Positions 1 through 8,450 are shown, counted from the first letter of the stretch. The stretch: 64,000 bases of DNA from Yinghuangia seranimata (GCF_029953285.1 NZ_JASAOI010000038.1:157408-221407); one strand, 5' to 3'. The notes: a model not told the origin generated them from the letters alone. Translations and numbers: made by a program.

Positions 1-407
1 ATGACCCGCCGGATCGGCGAGGCTTACGTGCGGAGATCCCGGACGGGACCGCGCTTGGGAACCACCCCCGTGGTCGCACGCATTTCAGCACAGCCCAGGG
101 GCCGCAACAAGATAGCGGGGTCGTGAAAAGTCCGGACAACGGTGAACTGGACGAGACAATCCCTTTGTCCGAATTGGCACCACTATTACCGGCTCTATTC
201 GGACAAATAGACCCAGGTTTGGCTCGAATCCGGAGAGGTCAAAATCACAGGTTCACCTGGGAACTCGGCAACTCTACGCAATTGATCGCCTACACACAGT
301 GCGGCTTCGTTCCCACCCGGACCCCGATTGATGTAACCAACAGTAACCTTGATATTCAAGGGCGTCCGCAGAACACCGATATTCCGAAGGGGCGGGACGA
401 TTCCGTC
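1..407. other. Non-coding left edge of the window
   Basis: An open frame runs through part of this stretch, but its third codon positions are not GC-biased up to about 407, unlike the coding DNA immediately downstream. The region is also visibly richer in A and T than the rest of the window. I read it as upstream regulatory DNA. An in-frame extension of the next gene back to a GTG at 123 is possible but not supported by codon use. Confidence 0.5.
328..356 (+). promoter_or_regulatory. Candidate sigma70-type promoter for the small gene at 408
   Basis: TTGATG (328-333) and GATATT (351-356) are separated by exactly 17 bases, each matching 4 of 6 consensus positions. It lies in the A/T-rich part of the upstream region, about 50 bases before the ATG at 408. 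It is inferred from pattern only. Confidence 0.4.
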
Positions 408-569
408 ATGGGCCTGAGCACGCACCGCACGAACACCGCGAACCCGCGCCGCACGCAGCTCGACGTCGCCCCGATCCCCGCGCAGCGCACCGAGCCGGAC
501 GTCGCGGAGCTCCGCACCGGCCCCACCGCCAACCCGCGCCGCACCAACCTGGTCGACGACGAGGTCTGA
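408..569 (+). CDS. Small disordered protein with duplicated NPRRT motif (53 aa)
   Basis: I do not recognise this protein. Every third codon position from the ATG at 408 to the stop is G or C, which strongly supports real coding in this genome, whereas the frame upstream of 408 lacks that bias; hence this start. The product has no hydrophobic segment. It carries the motif TANPRRT twice (about residues 10-16 and 40-46), each followed by one residue, Leu and an acidic residue, and ends in the acidic tail DDEV. A purine stretch GGGA lies about 10 bases before the ATG. The fumarylacetoacetate-hydrolase family gene starts about 100 bases downstream on the same strand. It could be a small regulatory or peptide-precursor-like protein, but nothing here assigns a role. 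Confidence 0.6.
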   Translation: MGLSTHRTNTANPRRTQLDVAPIPAQRTEPDVAELRTGPTANPRRTNLVDDEV

Positions 570-665
570 GCCACGCGCGCACCGGGCCGGTACCCCCGGT
601 GGGGACAGCCCGCGGGATAGCCTGGGGGCGTCCCATCGGCCCCGACAGACCCGAGGTTCCGGCCT

Positions 666-1448
666 GTGCGCATCGTCAGGTTCTCCACCGGCGACTCCTA
701 TTCGTTCGGCGCGGTGGGCAGCACCCGCGAGCAACCCGGCGAACTGGTGGTCGCCGAGCTCGACGGGCACCCCTACGGCGGCATCTCGCTGACCGGCCGG
801 ACCCACCCGCTGGCCGACGTCCAGCTGCTCTCCCCCGTGCTGCCGAGCAAGGTCGTGGCGATCGGCAAGAACTACGCCGACCACGCCGCCGAGATGGGCG
901 GCGAGGTGCCCGAGGTCCCGATCGTGTTCCTCAAGCCGTCGACCGCCGTCATCGGCCCCGACGCGCCGGTCGTTTACCCGGACATCTCGAACGAGCTGTC
1001 GTACGAGGCCGAACTCGCCGTCGTCATCGGCCGGCTGTGCCGCGACGTCCCGCCGGAGCGGGTCCCCGAGGTGGTCTTCGGCTACACCTGCGCCAACGAC
1101 GTGACCGCCCGCGACCTGCAGCGCACCGAGGGCCAGTGGGCGCGCGCCAAGGGCTTCGACACGTCGTGCCCGCTCGGCCCGTGGGTCGAGACCGAGCTCG
1201 ACCCCGCCGACCTCGCCGTCACCTGCACGGTCAACGGCGAACTGCGGCAGAACGGCCGCACCTCCCAGATGGTCCGCAGCATCACCGACATCGTGGTCCA
1301 CGTGACCGCCGCGATGACGCTGCTCCCCGGTGACGTGATCCTCACCGGGACCCCCGCGGGCGTCGGCCCGCTCCAGGTGGGCGACGAGGTCGCCGTCACC
1401 GTTGAAGGCATCGGAACTCTCACCAACAGGGTGATCAAGCGTGGCTAG
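666..1448 (+). CDS. Fumarylacetoacetate hydrolase family protein
   Basis: At 260 residues this is a typical stand-alone FAH-fold enzyme, a family that includes fumarylpyruvate and acylpyruvate hydrolases and 2-oxo-acid decarboxylases. The metal-binding core is visible: the [12 protein letters not shown] segment (about 68-79), [10 protein letters not shown] with its acidic ligands (about 114-123), and NDVTARDLQ (about 142-150). The C-terminal [10 protein letters not shown] loop is also present. The substrate cannot be decided from sequence. The GTG at 666 is preceded by GAGG at a good distance. TAGCCT at 618-623 may be its -10 box. The stop overlaps the gltX start by 8 bases, so the two are probably co-transcribed and translationally coupled. 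Confidence 0.9.
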   Translation: MRIVRFSTGDSYSFGAVGSTREQPGELVVAELDGHPYGGISLTGRTHPLADVQLLSPVLPSKVVAIGKNYADHAAEMGGEVPEVPIVFLKPSTAVIGPDAPVVYPDISNELSYEAELAVVIGRLCRDVPPERVPEVVFGYTCANDVTARDLQRTEGQWARAKGFDTSCPLGPWVETELDPADLAVTCTVNGELRQNGRTSQMVRSITDIVVHVTAAMTLLPGDVILTGTPAGVGPLQVGDEVAVTVEGIGTLTNRVIKRG

Positions 1449-2940
1449 CGAGCCCCAGGGCGCCGACGTGCGCGTCCGTTTCTGTCCCTCCCCGACCGGC
1501 AACCCGCACGTGGGCCTGGTCCGCACCGCCCTGTTCAACTGGGCGTTCGCGCGGCACAACGGCGGCACGTTCGTGTTCCGTATCGAGGACACCGACGCCG
1601 CCCGCGACTCGGAGGAGTCGTACGAGCAGCTGCTCGACGCCCTCAAGTGGCTCGGGTTCACCTGGGACGAGGGCCCCGAGGTCGGCGGCCCGCACGCGCC
1701 CTACCGCCAGTCGCAGCGCATGGACGTCTACGCGGACGTCGCCAAGCGCCTGCACGAGGCCGGGCACGCGTACGAGTGCTTCTGCACCACCGAGGAGCTC
1801 GAGGAGCGCCGCGAGGCCGCCCGCGCGGCCGGCAAGCCGTCCGGCTACGACGGCCACTGCCGCGACCTGGGCGCCGAGCAGGTCGCCGCCTACCGCTCCG
1901 AGGGCCGCGACGCGATCCTGCGCTTCCGCATGCCCGACCGCACCATCACGTTCACCGACCTGGTGCGCGGCGAACTGACCTTCGAGCCCGAGCACGTGCC
2001 CGACTACGGCATCGTGCGCGCGAACGGCAAGCCGCTGTACACGCTCGTCAACCCGGTCGACGACGCGCTGATGGAGATCACCCACGTGCTGCGCGGCGAG
2101 GACCTGCTGTCCTCCACGCCGCGGCAGATCGCGCTGTACGAGGCGCTCGCCGACATCGGCGTGGGCAACGGCACCACGCCGCGCTTCGGCCACCTGCCGT
2201 ACGTCATGGGCGAGGGCAACAAGAAGCTCTCCAAGCGCGACCCGCAGTCCTCGCTGAACCTCTACCGCGAGCGCGGGTTCATCCCCGAAGGCCTGCTCAA
2301 CTACCTGTCGCTGCTGGGCTGGTCGCTGGCGGCGGACCGCGACTACTTCTCGGTCGAGGAGATGGTCGCGGCGTTCGACATCAAGGACGTCAACGCCAAC
2401 CCGGCGCGCTTCGACCTCAAGAAGTGCGAAGCGGTCAACGCCGACCACGTGCGCGCGCTCGCGCCCGAGGACTTCCGCGACCGCCTGGTGCCGTTCCTGC
2501 AGAAGGCCGGGCTGCTGCCGGACGAGCCGACCGCCGCGCAGCTGGAGCTGCTCGGCAAGGCCGCCCCGCTGACGCAGGAGCGCATGGTCGTGCTCGGCGA
2601 GGTGGTCGGCATGCTCGGCTTCCTGTTCGTCGCGCCGGAGGACTTCACGCGCGACGAGGCGGACGCCGCCAAGGTGCTGACCGCGGACGCGGCGCCGGTC
2701 CTGGAGGCGTCCATCGGCGCGCTGGAGACCGCCGAGTGGGCCACCGACCCGATCCAGGCGGTGCTGCGCGAGGCGCTCGTGGACGGCCTCGGCATCAAGC
2801 CGAAGAACGCGTTCACCCCGCTGCGCGTCGCGGTCACCGGCCGACGCGTGTCGCCGCCGCTGTTCGAGTCGATGGAGCTGCTGGGCCGCGACGAGACGCT
2901 CGCCCGGCTGCGCTCGGCGCTGGACGTCGCGCGCGGTTGA
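1441..2940 (+). CDS. gltX: Glutamyl-tRNA synthetase
   Basis: Class I aminoacyl-tRNA synthetase that charges tRNA-Glu with glutamate, 499 residues, a normal bacterial length. The HIGH-type signature is in [10 protein letters not shown] (HVG at 23-25) and the KMSKS equivalent is KKLSKR at 261-266. The start is the GTG at 1441, inside the end of the preceding FAH-family gene. Two tRNA-Glu genes and a tRNA-Gln gene follow about 160 bases downstream on the same strand, so enzyme and substrates are neighbours. Because gatCAB is also in this window, GltX is probably non-discriminating and also charges tRNA-Gln with Glu; that is inferred from the pathway, not from residues. Confidence 0.97.
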   Translation: MASEPQGADVRVRFCPSPTGNPHVGLVRTALFNWAFARHNGGTFVFRIEDTDAARDSEESYEQLLDALKWLGFTWDEGPEVGGPHAPYRQSQRMDVYADVAKRLHEAGHAYECFCTTEELEERREAARAAGKPSGYDGHCRDLGAEQVAAYRSEGRDAILRFRMPDRTITFTDLVRGELTFEPEHVPDYGIVRANGKPLYTLVNPVDDALMEITHVLRGEDLLSSTPRQIALYEALADIGVGNGTTPRFGHLPYVMGEGNKKLSKRDPQSSLNLYRERGFIPEGLLNYLSLLGWSLAADRDYFSVEEMVAAFDIKDVNANPARFDLKKCEAVNADHVRALAPEDFRDRLVPFLQKAGLLPDEPTAAQLELLGKAAPLTQERMVVLGEVVGMLGFLFVAPEDFTRDEADAAKVLTADAAPVLEASIGALETAEWATDPIQAVLREALVDGLGIKPKNAFTPLRVAVTGRRVSPPLFESMELLGRDETLARLRSALDVARG

Positions 2941-2952
2941 GCCCGGTTCGTA

Positions 2953-2991
2953 CCGGGTGTGCACGGCCCTCTCGGGGCGGTGCGCACCCGG
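2953..2991 (+). terminator. Probable gltX terminator hairpin
   Basis: CCGGGTGTGCAC (2953-2964) pairs with GTGCGCACCCGG (2980-2991) with a single G-U wobble. A TTTT run follows at 3004-3007, although that run also sits beside the tRNA promoter -35 element. Confidence 0.5.
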
Positions 2992-3005
2992 GCCCGGAAC
3001 CCGTT

Positions 3006-3034
3006 TTGGTCAGGCCCGCCTGATCGGGTAAAGT
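3006..3034 (+). promoter_or_regulatory. Candidate tRNA operon promoter
   Basis: TTGGTC (3006-3011) and TAAAGT (3029-3034) are spaced by 17 bases and lie about 65 bases before the tRNA-Gln gene. This is a vegetative-type promoter arrangement inferred from pattern. Confidence 0.5.
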
Positions 3035-3100
3035 TCTACTCGTTCCGCCCCGCAGGGGAGCGGGACAAGCCAGCAAGATCCCTTAATCGGGGTCGAGCAT

Positions 3101-3172
3101 TGGGGTATGGGGTAATTGGCAGCCCGACTGGTTCTGGCCCAGTTAGTCTAGGTTCGAGTCCTGGTACCCCAG
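3101..3172 (+). tRNA. tRNA-Gln (anticodon CTG)
   Basis: A complete 72-base cloverleaf. The acceptor arms are TGGGGTA and TACCCCA with a G discriminator. The anticodon stem ACTGG/CCAGT closes the loop TTCTGGC, giving anticodon CTG, and the T arm has the usual TTCGAGT loop. CCA is not encoded. It is the first of three tRNAs in a row. Confidence 0.95.
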
Positions 3173-3236
3173 CTGTGTCACCGCAAGGACGACACGGCTG
3201 AACGACCACCGCCAAGTGGTCGACAGTTTTGAGTTT

Positions 3237-3309
3237 GGCCCCGTTGTGTAGCGGCCTAGCACGCCGCCCTCTCAAGGCGGTAGCGCGGGTTCGAATCCCG
3301 TCGGGGCTA
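3237..3309 (+). tRNA. tRNA-Glu (anticodon CTC), copy 1
   Basis: A 73-base cloverleaf starting GGCCCCG, with anticodon stem CCGCC/GGCGG and loop CTCTCAA, hence CTC. The T loop is TTCGAAT and the discriminator is A. It is identical to the copy at 3355-3427. Confidence 0.95.
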
Positions 3310-3354
3310 CTCAGAACTCTTCAGCAGGAACCATCCCTTCGGGGATGCGGCTAG

Positions 3355-3427
3355 GGCCCCGTTGTGTAGCGGCCTAGCACGCCGCCCTCTCAAGGCGGTA
3401 GCGCGGGTTCGAATCCCGTCGGGGCTA
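3355..3427 (+). tRNA. tRNA-Glu (anticodon CTC), copy 2
   Basis: Base-for-base identical to the tRNA-Glu at 3237-3309, with a 45-base spacer between them. This is a recent or conversion-maintained duplication. Confidence 0.95.
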
Positions 3428-3435
3428 CTCCTTCG

Positions 3436-3470
3436 AATCCCTCACCATCGCGGTGGGGGATTTCGTGTTT
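3436..3470 (+). terminator. Rho-independent terminator of the tRNA operon
   Basis: AATCCCTCACC (3436-3446) pairs with GGTGGGGGATT (3452-3462) with one G-U pair and a 5-base loop, and is followed by a T-rich tail to 3470. It sits 9 bases after the last tRNA. Confidence 0.7.
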
Positions 3471-3489
3471 CCGGGCTCCGGACGACGGC

Positions 3490-3624
3490 AACGGCCGTGG
3501 GGGGGGGGGGGGGGGGGGGGCGGGGCCCCCCCCGCCCCGCGGGGCGGGGCGGGCCGCGGGGGGCGGCCCGCCGGCCCGGGGCGGGGCGCGCCCGGCGGCG
3601 CCGCCGCCCCCCCCCACGGCCGTT
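3490..3624. repeat. G/C-only hairpin with a 22-base G run
   Basis: Bases 3499-3615 (117 bases) contain no A or T at all, beginning with 22 consecutive Gs (3499-3520). The region is bounded by a perfect 18-base inverted repeat, 3490-3507 against 3607-3624, that begins AACGGCCGT on each strand. It lies between the convergent tRNA operon and cimA. It could be a bidirectional terminator that has expanded, a quadruplex-forming tract, or a misassembled low-complexity stretch. Confidence 0.6.
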
Positions 3625-3634
3625 TCACGGGCTC

Positions 3635-5230
3635 TCAGGCGTCGGTGCCCGGCGTCAGGCCGGCCTTCAGGAGTCCGTACGTGTACGCGTCCTCCAGGGC
3701 CGCCCACGAGGCCCCGATGACGTTCTCGGCGACACCGACCGTGCTCCACTCGGTCTTGCCGTCGGTGGTCTCCACGAGCACGCGCGTGATGGCGTCCGTG
3801 CCGTGCCGGCCTTCGAGGAGCCGCACCTTGTAGTCGACCAGCTCGAACGAGGCCAGCTCGGGGAAGATCCGCTCCAGCGCGGTGCGCAGCGCGCGGTCGA
3901 GCGCGTTGACGGGGCCGTTGCCCTCGCCGGTCGCGACGATGCGCTCGCCCTTGGCGTGCAGCTTCACCGTCGCCTCGTTGACCTGCTCCCCTCCCCCGCG
4001 CAGTTCGCTGATCGCGCGCCACGACTCGAGCGTGAAGAACCGCTCGCGGCGGCCCGCGACCTCGTCGCGCAGCAGGAGTTCGAAGGACGCGTCGGCGGCC
4101 TCGTATGTGTAGCCGTTCGCCTCACGGGACTTCACCTCGTCGACCACGCGGCCGACCAGGTCGCGGTCGCCCGACAGGTCGTAACCGAGCTCCTTGCCCT
4201 TGAGCTCGATGGACGCTCGGCCGGCCATGTCGGAGACCAGCATGCGCATGTCGTTGCCGACCAGCGCCGGGTCGATGTGCTGGTACAGGTCCGGGTCGAC
4301 CTTGATGGCCGACGCGTGCAGGCCGGCCTTGTGCGCGAACGCGGAGATCCCGACGTACGGAAGGTGCGTCGACGGCGCGAGGTTGACCACCTCGGCGATC
4401 GCGTGCGAGACGCGCGTCATGTCGCGCAGCTTGCCCTCGGGCAGCACCTGCATGCCCTTCTTGAGCTCCAGCGCCGCCACGACCGGGAACAGGTTGGCGT
4501 TGCCGACCCGTTCGCCGTAGCCGTTCGCGGTGCACTGGACGTGCGTGGCGCCGCCCTCGACCGCCGCGAGCGAGTTCGCGACCGCGCAGCCGGTGTCGTC
4601 CTGGGCGTGGATGCCGAGCCGCGCGCCGGTCTCCGCCTTGACCCGGGCGACCGTCCACTGCACCTGGCTGGGCAGCATGCCGCCGTTGGTGTCGCACAGC
4701 ACGACGACGTCGGCGCCGGCCTCGTGCGCGGTGCGGACCACGGAGGTCGCGTACTCGGGGTTGGCCTTGAAGCCGTCGAAGAAGTGCTCGCAGTCGACGA
4801 ACACCCGGCGGCCCTGCGCGCGCAGGTGCGTGACGGTGTCGCGGACCATCGCGAGGTTCTCGTCGAGCGTCGTGCGGAGCGCGAGCTCGACGTGCCGGTC
4901 GTGCGACTTGGCGACGAGGCACACCACCGGCGCCTCGGAGTCGAGCAGCGCCTGCACCTGCGGGTCCTCGGCGGCCGTGGTGCCGGCCTTGCGCGTGGCG
5001 CCGAACGCGACGAGCTTCGCGTGCTTCAGGTCCAGCTCGGTGCGTGCTCGCCGGAAGAACTCGGTGTCGCGTGGAACCGCGCCCGGCCAGCCGCCCTCGA
5101 TGAAGCCCACGCCGAACTCGTCCAGATACCGCGCGATGGTGAGCTTGTCCGCCACCGTGAGGTTGATGCCCTCACGCTGCGAGCCGTCGCGCAGGGTGGT
5201 GTCGAAGACGTGGAAGCTGTCGTCGGTCAT
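3635..5230 (-). CDS. cimA: Citramalate synthase
   Basis: Condenses pyruvate and acetyl-CoA to citramalate, the first step of the threonine-independent route to 2-oxobutyrate and isoleucine. The 531-residue protein has the HMGL-like TIM barrel signature FDTTLRDGSQREG at about 9-21 and the metal/catalytic segment HAQDDTGCAVANS near 209. A C-terminal LeuA-type regulatory domain follows from about 390. The GGWPG and NGYGER motifs fit CimA better than 2-isopropylmalate synthase, the main alternative. The ATG at 5230 has AGGAG 8 bases upstream, and a short stem (CCTGA/TCAGG) adjoins that site. Upstream lie a leader peptide with tandem isoleucine codons and a terminator, implying attenuation by isoleucine supply. 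Confidence 0.93.
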   Translation of the reverse strand: MTDDSFHVFDTTLRDGSQREGINLTVADKLTIARYLDEFGVGFIEGGWPGAVPRDTEFFRRARTELDLKHAKLVAFGATRKAGTTAAEDPQVQALLDSEAPVVCLVAKSHDRHVELALRTTLDENLAMVRDTVTHLRAQGRRVFVDCEHFFDGFKANPEYATSVVRTAHEAGADVVVLCDTNGGMLPSQVQWTVARVKAETGARLGIHAQDDTGCAVANSLAAVEGGATHVQCTANGYGERVGNANLFPVVAALELKKGMQVLPEGKLRDMTRVSHAIAEVVNLAPSTHLPYVGISAFAHKAGLHASAIKVDPDLYQHIDPALVGNDMRMLVSDMAGRASIELKGKELGYDLSGDRDLVGRVVDEVKSREANGYTYEAADASFELLLRDEVAGRRERFFTLESWRAISELRGGGEQVNEATVKLHAKGERIVATGEGNGPVNALDRALRTALERIFPELASFELVDYKVRLLEGRHGTDAITRVLVETTDGKTEWSTVGVAENVIGASWAALEDAYTYGLLKAGLTPGTDA

Positions 5231-5320
5231 GGCCGGTCTCCTGATACTTCAGGGTAAGGGTGCAGAAGGTGGGTGTGTGGCGGGCCCGCACGCGTGGTCC
5301 TGGCCGAGGGGTGTTGGGCC

Positions 5321-5354
5321 AAAACAAAAGACCCCTCGCGGTCGCGAGAGGTCT
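5321..5354 (-). terminator. Attenuator terminator in the cimA leader
   Basis: On the minus strand, AGACCTCTCGCG pairs with CGCGAGGGGTCT (one mismatch, tight loop) and runs straight into TTTTGTTTT (5321-5329), a canonical intrinsic terminator. It lies about 90 bases upstream of cimA and about 45 bases after the leader peptide stop. GGGGTC in its 3' arm (5330-5335) can instead pair with GACCCC at 5394-5399, giving a mutually exclusive structure. Confidence 0.8.
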
Positions 5355-5397
5355 GCGTGCGGGCGGTGGGCTGAAGAACGCTGCCCCTTGTAGGGGG

Positions 5398-5445
5398 TCA
5401 ACCCGTTGCCGGCACGCCGCGGCTAATAATGAGCCACTGCTGCAT
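5398..5445 (-). CDS. Putative cimA leader peptide (15 aa)
   Basis: The peptide MQQWLIISRGVPATG lies between the ilvE end and cimA. It contains Leu followed by two ATT isoleucine codons, which are rare in this GC-rich genome. Its layout parallels the ilvB leader peptide in this window (MQTRILVVTARVS): same MQ start, a run of branched-chain codons at the same depth, then Arg. It is followed by an intrinsic terminator. I infer that stalling at the Ile codons when charged tRNA-Ile is scarce prevents termination. The ribosome binding site is weak, and an overlapping 13-codon frame starting upstream is a competing possibility without regulatory codons. Confidence 0.6.
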   Translation of the reverse strand: MQQWLIISRGVPATG

Positions 5446-5482
5446 GCTCGGAAGTCTGCCACATGATTCGCCGGCTGGTACG

Positions 5483-5496
5483 CCGGTCTCACCATT
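5483..5496 (-). promoter_or_regulatory. Shared ATGRTGAGACCGG box upstream of the cimA leader
   Basis: On the minus strand this reads ATGGTGAGACCGG and differs at one base from the box at 22784-22796 upstream of the ilvB leader. It lies 38 bases before the leader start codon. It resembles, as I recall it, the binding consensus of the IclR-type branched-chain regulator LtbR/NdgR. Confidence 0.45.
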
Positions 5497-5507
5497 CGGG
5501 CGTACCC

Positions 5508-5539
5508 CGGCCGGGTGAAGCTTCCGCCCCACCCGGCCG
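5508..5539 (-). terminator. Probable ilvE terminator
   Basis: CGGCCGGGTG (5508-5517) pairs perfectly with CACCCGGCCG (5530-5539) across a 12-base loop, just after the ilvE stop in the direction of transcription. There is no T tract. Confidence 0.5.
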
Positions 5540-5565
5540 TGACGGGAACGCCCGGGCGCCCCGGC

Positions 5566-6666
5566 TCAGACGATCTTGTGCTGCCAGCCGTGCGTGTCGT
5601 CGGCCTTGCCGGTCTGGATGTCCAGCAGCGCCTTGCGCAGCTCGAGCGTGATCGGGCCCGCGCCGCCGTCGCCGACGGTCCACGCGGCGTCCGTCGACTT
5701 GACCGAGCCGACCGGCGTGATGACCGCGGCGGTGCCGCACGCGAAGACCTCGGTGATGGTGCCGTCGGCGTTGCCCTGCTGCCAGTCCTCGACGGAGATC
5801 TTCCCCTCCTCGACGGCGTAGCCGCGGTCGGCGGCGAGCTGGAGGAGCGAGTCACGGGTGATGCCGGGGAGCAGCGAACCGGTGAGGGACGGCGTGACGA
5901 TCGTGGCGTCCTTGCCGCTGCCCTTCACGAAGTACAGGTTCATGCCGCCCATCTCCTCGATCCAGCGGCGCTCGTTGGCGTCCAGCCAGACCACCTGGTC
6001 GCAGCCCTGCTCGGCGGCCTGCGCCTGGGCGACCAGGGAGGCGGCGTAGTTGCCGGCGCACTTGGCGGCGCCCGTGCCGCCGGGCGCGGCGCGCACGTAC
6101 TCCTTCGACAGCCACACCGAGACCGGCTTCACGCCGCCCGAGAAGTAGGCGCCGGCCGGCGAGGCGATGACCATGAACAGGAACTCGTTCGACGGGCGCA
6201 CGCCCAGGCCGACCTCGGTCGCGAACATGAAGGGGCGCAGGTAGAGGCTCTGCTCCTCCTCGCCGGGGACCCACGCCTGGTCCTGGCGCACCAGGGCGTC
6301 GACGGCCTCGACGAACAGGTCCTCGGGCAGCTCGGGCATCGACAGGCGGCGGGCCGAGGCCTGGAAGCGGGCGGCGTTCGCCTGCGGGCGGAACGTCGAG
6401 ATCGACCCGTCGGGCTGGCGGTAGGCCTTGAGGCCCTCGAAGATCGACTGACCGTAGTGCAGCGTCATGTTGGCCGGGTCGAGGTCGAGCGACGCGTACG
6501 GGGTCAGCTGCGCGTCGTACCAGCCGCGGCCCTCGCTCCAGCGGATCGTCACCATGTGCTCGGTGAACACCCGGCCGAAGCCCGGGTTGGTCATGCGAGC
6601 GGCGCGCTCGGCATCCGACAGCGGGTGCGCGGTCGGCTTGAGGTCGATGGTCAGCGAGCTACCCAT
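5566..6666 (-). CDS. ilvE: Branched-chain amino acid aminotransferase
   Basis: A PLP enzyme (fold type IV) that catalyses the last step of valine, leucine and isoleucine synthesis, exchanging the amino group with glutamate. With the ATG at 6666 it is 366 residues, as expected for the actinobacterial enzyme. The PLP lysine is K202 in [11 protein letters not shown]. The [10 protein letters not shown] and [11 protein letters not shown] motifs that bind the cofactor phosphate and substrate are also present. I chose 6666 because the product then begins like its homologues and GAAGG lies 11 bases upstream. An upstream in-frame start adds 22 unconserved residues. leuB lies upstream on the same strand across a 270-base gap. 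Confidence 0.95.
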   Translation of the reverse strand: MGSSLTIDLKPTAHPLSDAERAARMTNPGFGRVFTEHMVTIRWSEGRGWYDAQLTPYASLDLDPANMTLHYGQSIFEGLKAYRQPDGSISTFRPQANAARFQASARRLSMPELPEDLFVEAVDALVRQDQAWVPGEEEQSLYLRPFMFATEVGLGVRPSNEFLFMVIASPAGAYFSGGVKPVSVWLSKEYVRAAPGGTGAAKCAGNYAASLVAQAQAAEQGCDQVVWLDANERRWIEEMGGMNLYFVKGSGKDATIVTPSLTGSLLPGITRDSLLQLAADRGYAVEEGKISVEDWQQGNADGTITEVFACGTAAVITPVGSVKSTDAAWTVGDGGAGPITLELRKALLDIQTGKADDTHGWQHKIV

Positions 6667-6938
6667 GGCGAAATTGACCTTCACCCTTCCGAGGGACAAT
6701 GAGTGACTTAAGGCGAGATGGCGCCCCCGCACTTGCTAGCGTCCCACGAGTCCGGTCACCAACGAAACGGGGGCCGGGCAAGCACCACCCACCCCTGGGC
6801 CGGGGGCCCCCGCGTAGCGGGGTAAGCGCCTGTGGAGCGCAGGTAAGACCGGGTCCGCCCGGCTCAGCGCGGCGAAGCAGGAACCCGTCTCAAGTCTGAC
6901 CGTGTGTCACGGGAGGGCAGGGAGGAAATCGCCCGTCG

Positions 6939-8000
6939 TCAGACGGACGAGGAGGTCAATCGCTTGGCGATGTCGTCGCCGATCTCGCTGGTCGAGCGGG
7001 TCCCCAGGGATACCCGCTCGGCCAGGTCGGCGTCGACCGCGGCCTCGACGGCGCGCGCGGCCTCGACGTGGCCCAGGTGTTCGAGGAGCATGGCCACCGA
7101 AAGGACCGTGGCGGTCGGGTCGGCCTTGCCCTGGCCCGCGATGTCGGGCGCGGAGCCGTGCACCGGCTCGAACATCGACGGGAACTCCCCCGACGGGTTG
7201 ATGTTGCCGCTCGCGGCCAGGCCGATGCCGCCCGCGATGGCCGCCGCGAGGTCGGTGATGATGTCGCCGAACAGGTTGTCGGTGACGATCACGTCGAAGC
7301 GCTCGGGCTGGGTGACCATGAAGATGGTCGCCGCGTCCACGTGCAGGTAGTCGGTGGTGACCTCGGGGAACTCGGCCGCGACCTGGTTGAAGATCCGGGT
7401 CCACAGGTGGCCGGCGAACACCAGCACGTTGTTCTTGTGCACCAGGGTCAGCTTCTTGCGCGGGCGCGCCTGGGCGCGCGCGAACGCGTCGCGCACCACG
7501 CGCTCGATGCCGAACGCGGTGTTCACGCTGACCTCGGTGGCCACCTCGTGCTCGGTGCCCGCGCGCAGCGTGCCGCCGTTGCCCGTGTACGGGCCCTCGG
7601 TGCCCTCACGCACCACGACGAAGTCGATCTGCGCGTCGGCGCCCAGCGGCGACACGACGCCCGGGCCCAGCTTGGCCGGCCGCAGGTTGACGTGGTGGTC
7701 GAACGCGAAACGCAGCTTCAGCAGCAGACCGCGCTCCAGCACGCCGGACGGCACCGACGGGTCGCCGATGGCGCCGAGCAGGATCGCGTCGTGCCCGCGC
7801 AGCTCCTCGAGGACGCTGTCCGGCAGGGTCTCGCCGGTGCGGTGGTAGAGGCGGGCGCCGAGGTCGTACTCGGTGGTCTCGAGCGCGACGTCGGCCGGAA
7901 GCGCGGCGGCGAGCACCTTGAGGCCCTCGGCGACGACCTCCTGGCCGATCCCGTCTCCGGGAACCACGGCGAGGCGGATGCTGCTGGCAGTACGTGACAT
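6939..8000 (-). CDS. leuB: 3-isopropylmalate dehydrogenase
   Basis: NAD-dependent oxidation and decarboxylation of 3-isopropylmalate in leucine synthesis. The 353-residue product starts with [13 protein letters not shown]. It shows the catalytic Lys in [10 protein letters not shown] and the metal-binding aspartates in [31 protein letters not shown], typical of the isocitrate/isopropylmalate dehydrogenase family. The ATG at 8000 has AAGG at 9 bases; an upstream in-frame start at 8036 is less likely. A 31-residue gene lies about 100 bases upstream on the same strand. Isocitrate or tartrate dehydrogenase are alternatives, but the ilv/leu context favours LeuB. Confidence 0.94.
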   Translation of the reverse strand: MSRTASSIRLAVVPGDGIGQEVVAEGLKVLAAALPADVALETTEYDLGARLYHRTGETLPDSVLEELRGHDAILLGAIGDPSVPSGVLERGLLLKLRFAFDHHVNLRPAKLGPGVVSPLGADAQIDFVVVREGTEGPYTGNGGTLRAGTEHEVATEVSVNTAFGIERVVRDAFARAQARPRKKLTLVHKNNVLVFAGHLWTRIFNQVAAEFPEVTTDYLHVDAATIFMVTQPERFDVIVTDNLFGDIITDLAAAIAGGIGLAASGNINPSGEFPSMFEPVHGSAPDIAGQGKADPTATVLSVAMLLEHLGHVEAARAVEAAVDADLAERVSLGTRSTSEIGDDIAKRLTSSSV

Positions 8001-8097
8001 GGCTCGGACCTTACTCCCGGTCCCAGGTTTCGACATGCGGAGTCCGGATGCTGGACGATCCGCGGGGCCGTTCCCGGGGCCGCTGCCGACGGTCGGA

Positions 8098-8193
8098 TCA
8101 GGGGTTCTGGTGGCCGGTGTCGCCGCCGTTGTCGCGGCGGTCCAGCGCGCGCTGCAGCGCGGCGGCGGCGTTCTTGCGGGTGGTCTCGTCCAT
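8098..8193 (-). CDS. Small conserved-type protein (31 aa)
   Basis: A short protein beginning [20 protein letters not shown] and ending in a Gly/Asp/His-rich tail, between serA and leuB. It has a near-ideal ribosome binding site (GAGG, 6 bases before the ATG), and codon use matches neighbouring genes. The Ala/Leu/Arg-rich middle should form one amphipathic helix. I believe near-identical short proteins occur in streptomycetes, but no function is known to me. It could be co-transcribed with leuB. Confidence 0.65.
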   Translation of the reverse strand: MDETTRKNAAAALQRALDRRDNGGDTGHQNP

Positions 8194-8450
8194 GGGGCAC
8201 CTCACGAGGGCGTGGCGGGGGCGGGACGACACGGCCCAGGGCGGATTCACCGGGGTGACGCATCGTGCGGCGCGGACGGGCCTCGTGGGCGCACTGTCCT
8301 CGAAGATCCCACCGAAACCGGGATTTTCGGCGTGGTAGGACGTTCTAGTAGTTCAACCGTAAGCGACAGAGTGGGCCGCTGTCCGCAATTTACTCGGAGT
8401 TCCTACTATCCGAGACGCCCGGTACTCCGACGGAGTCGGATGAACACACG
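8194..8450. other. Intergenic region between serA terminator and the 31-aa gene
   Basis: This stretch has an A/T-enriched centre around 8330-8410 and presumably holds the promoter for the minus-strand 31-aa gene and leuB. I could not settle on specific -35/-10 elements, and I see no gene. Confidence 0.4.

Noticed and set aside
123..407. N-terminal extension of the 53-residue protein from a GTG at 123
   Set aside because: Third codon positions in this part show no GC bias, unlike the part after 408, so it is probably open by chance.
3362..5257. Long plus-strand open frame over cimA
   Set aside because: It begins in the second tRNA-Glu and is Arg/Val/Gly-rich, the antisense shadow of a well-supported gene.
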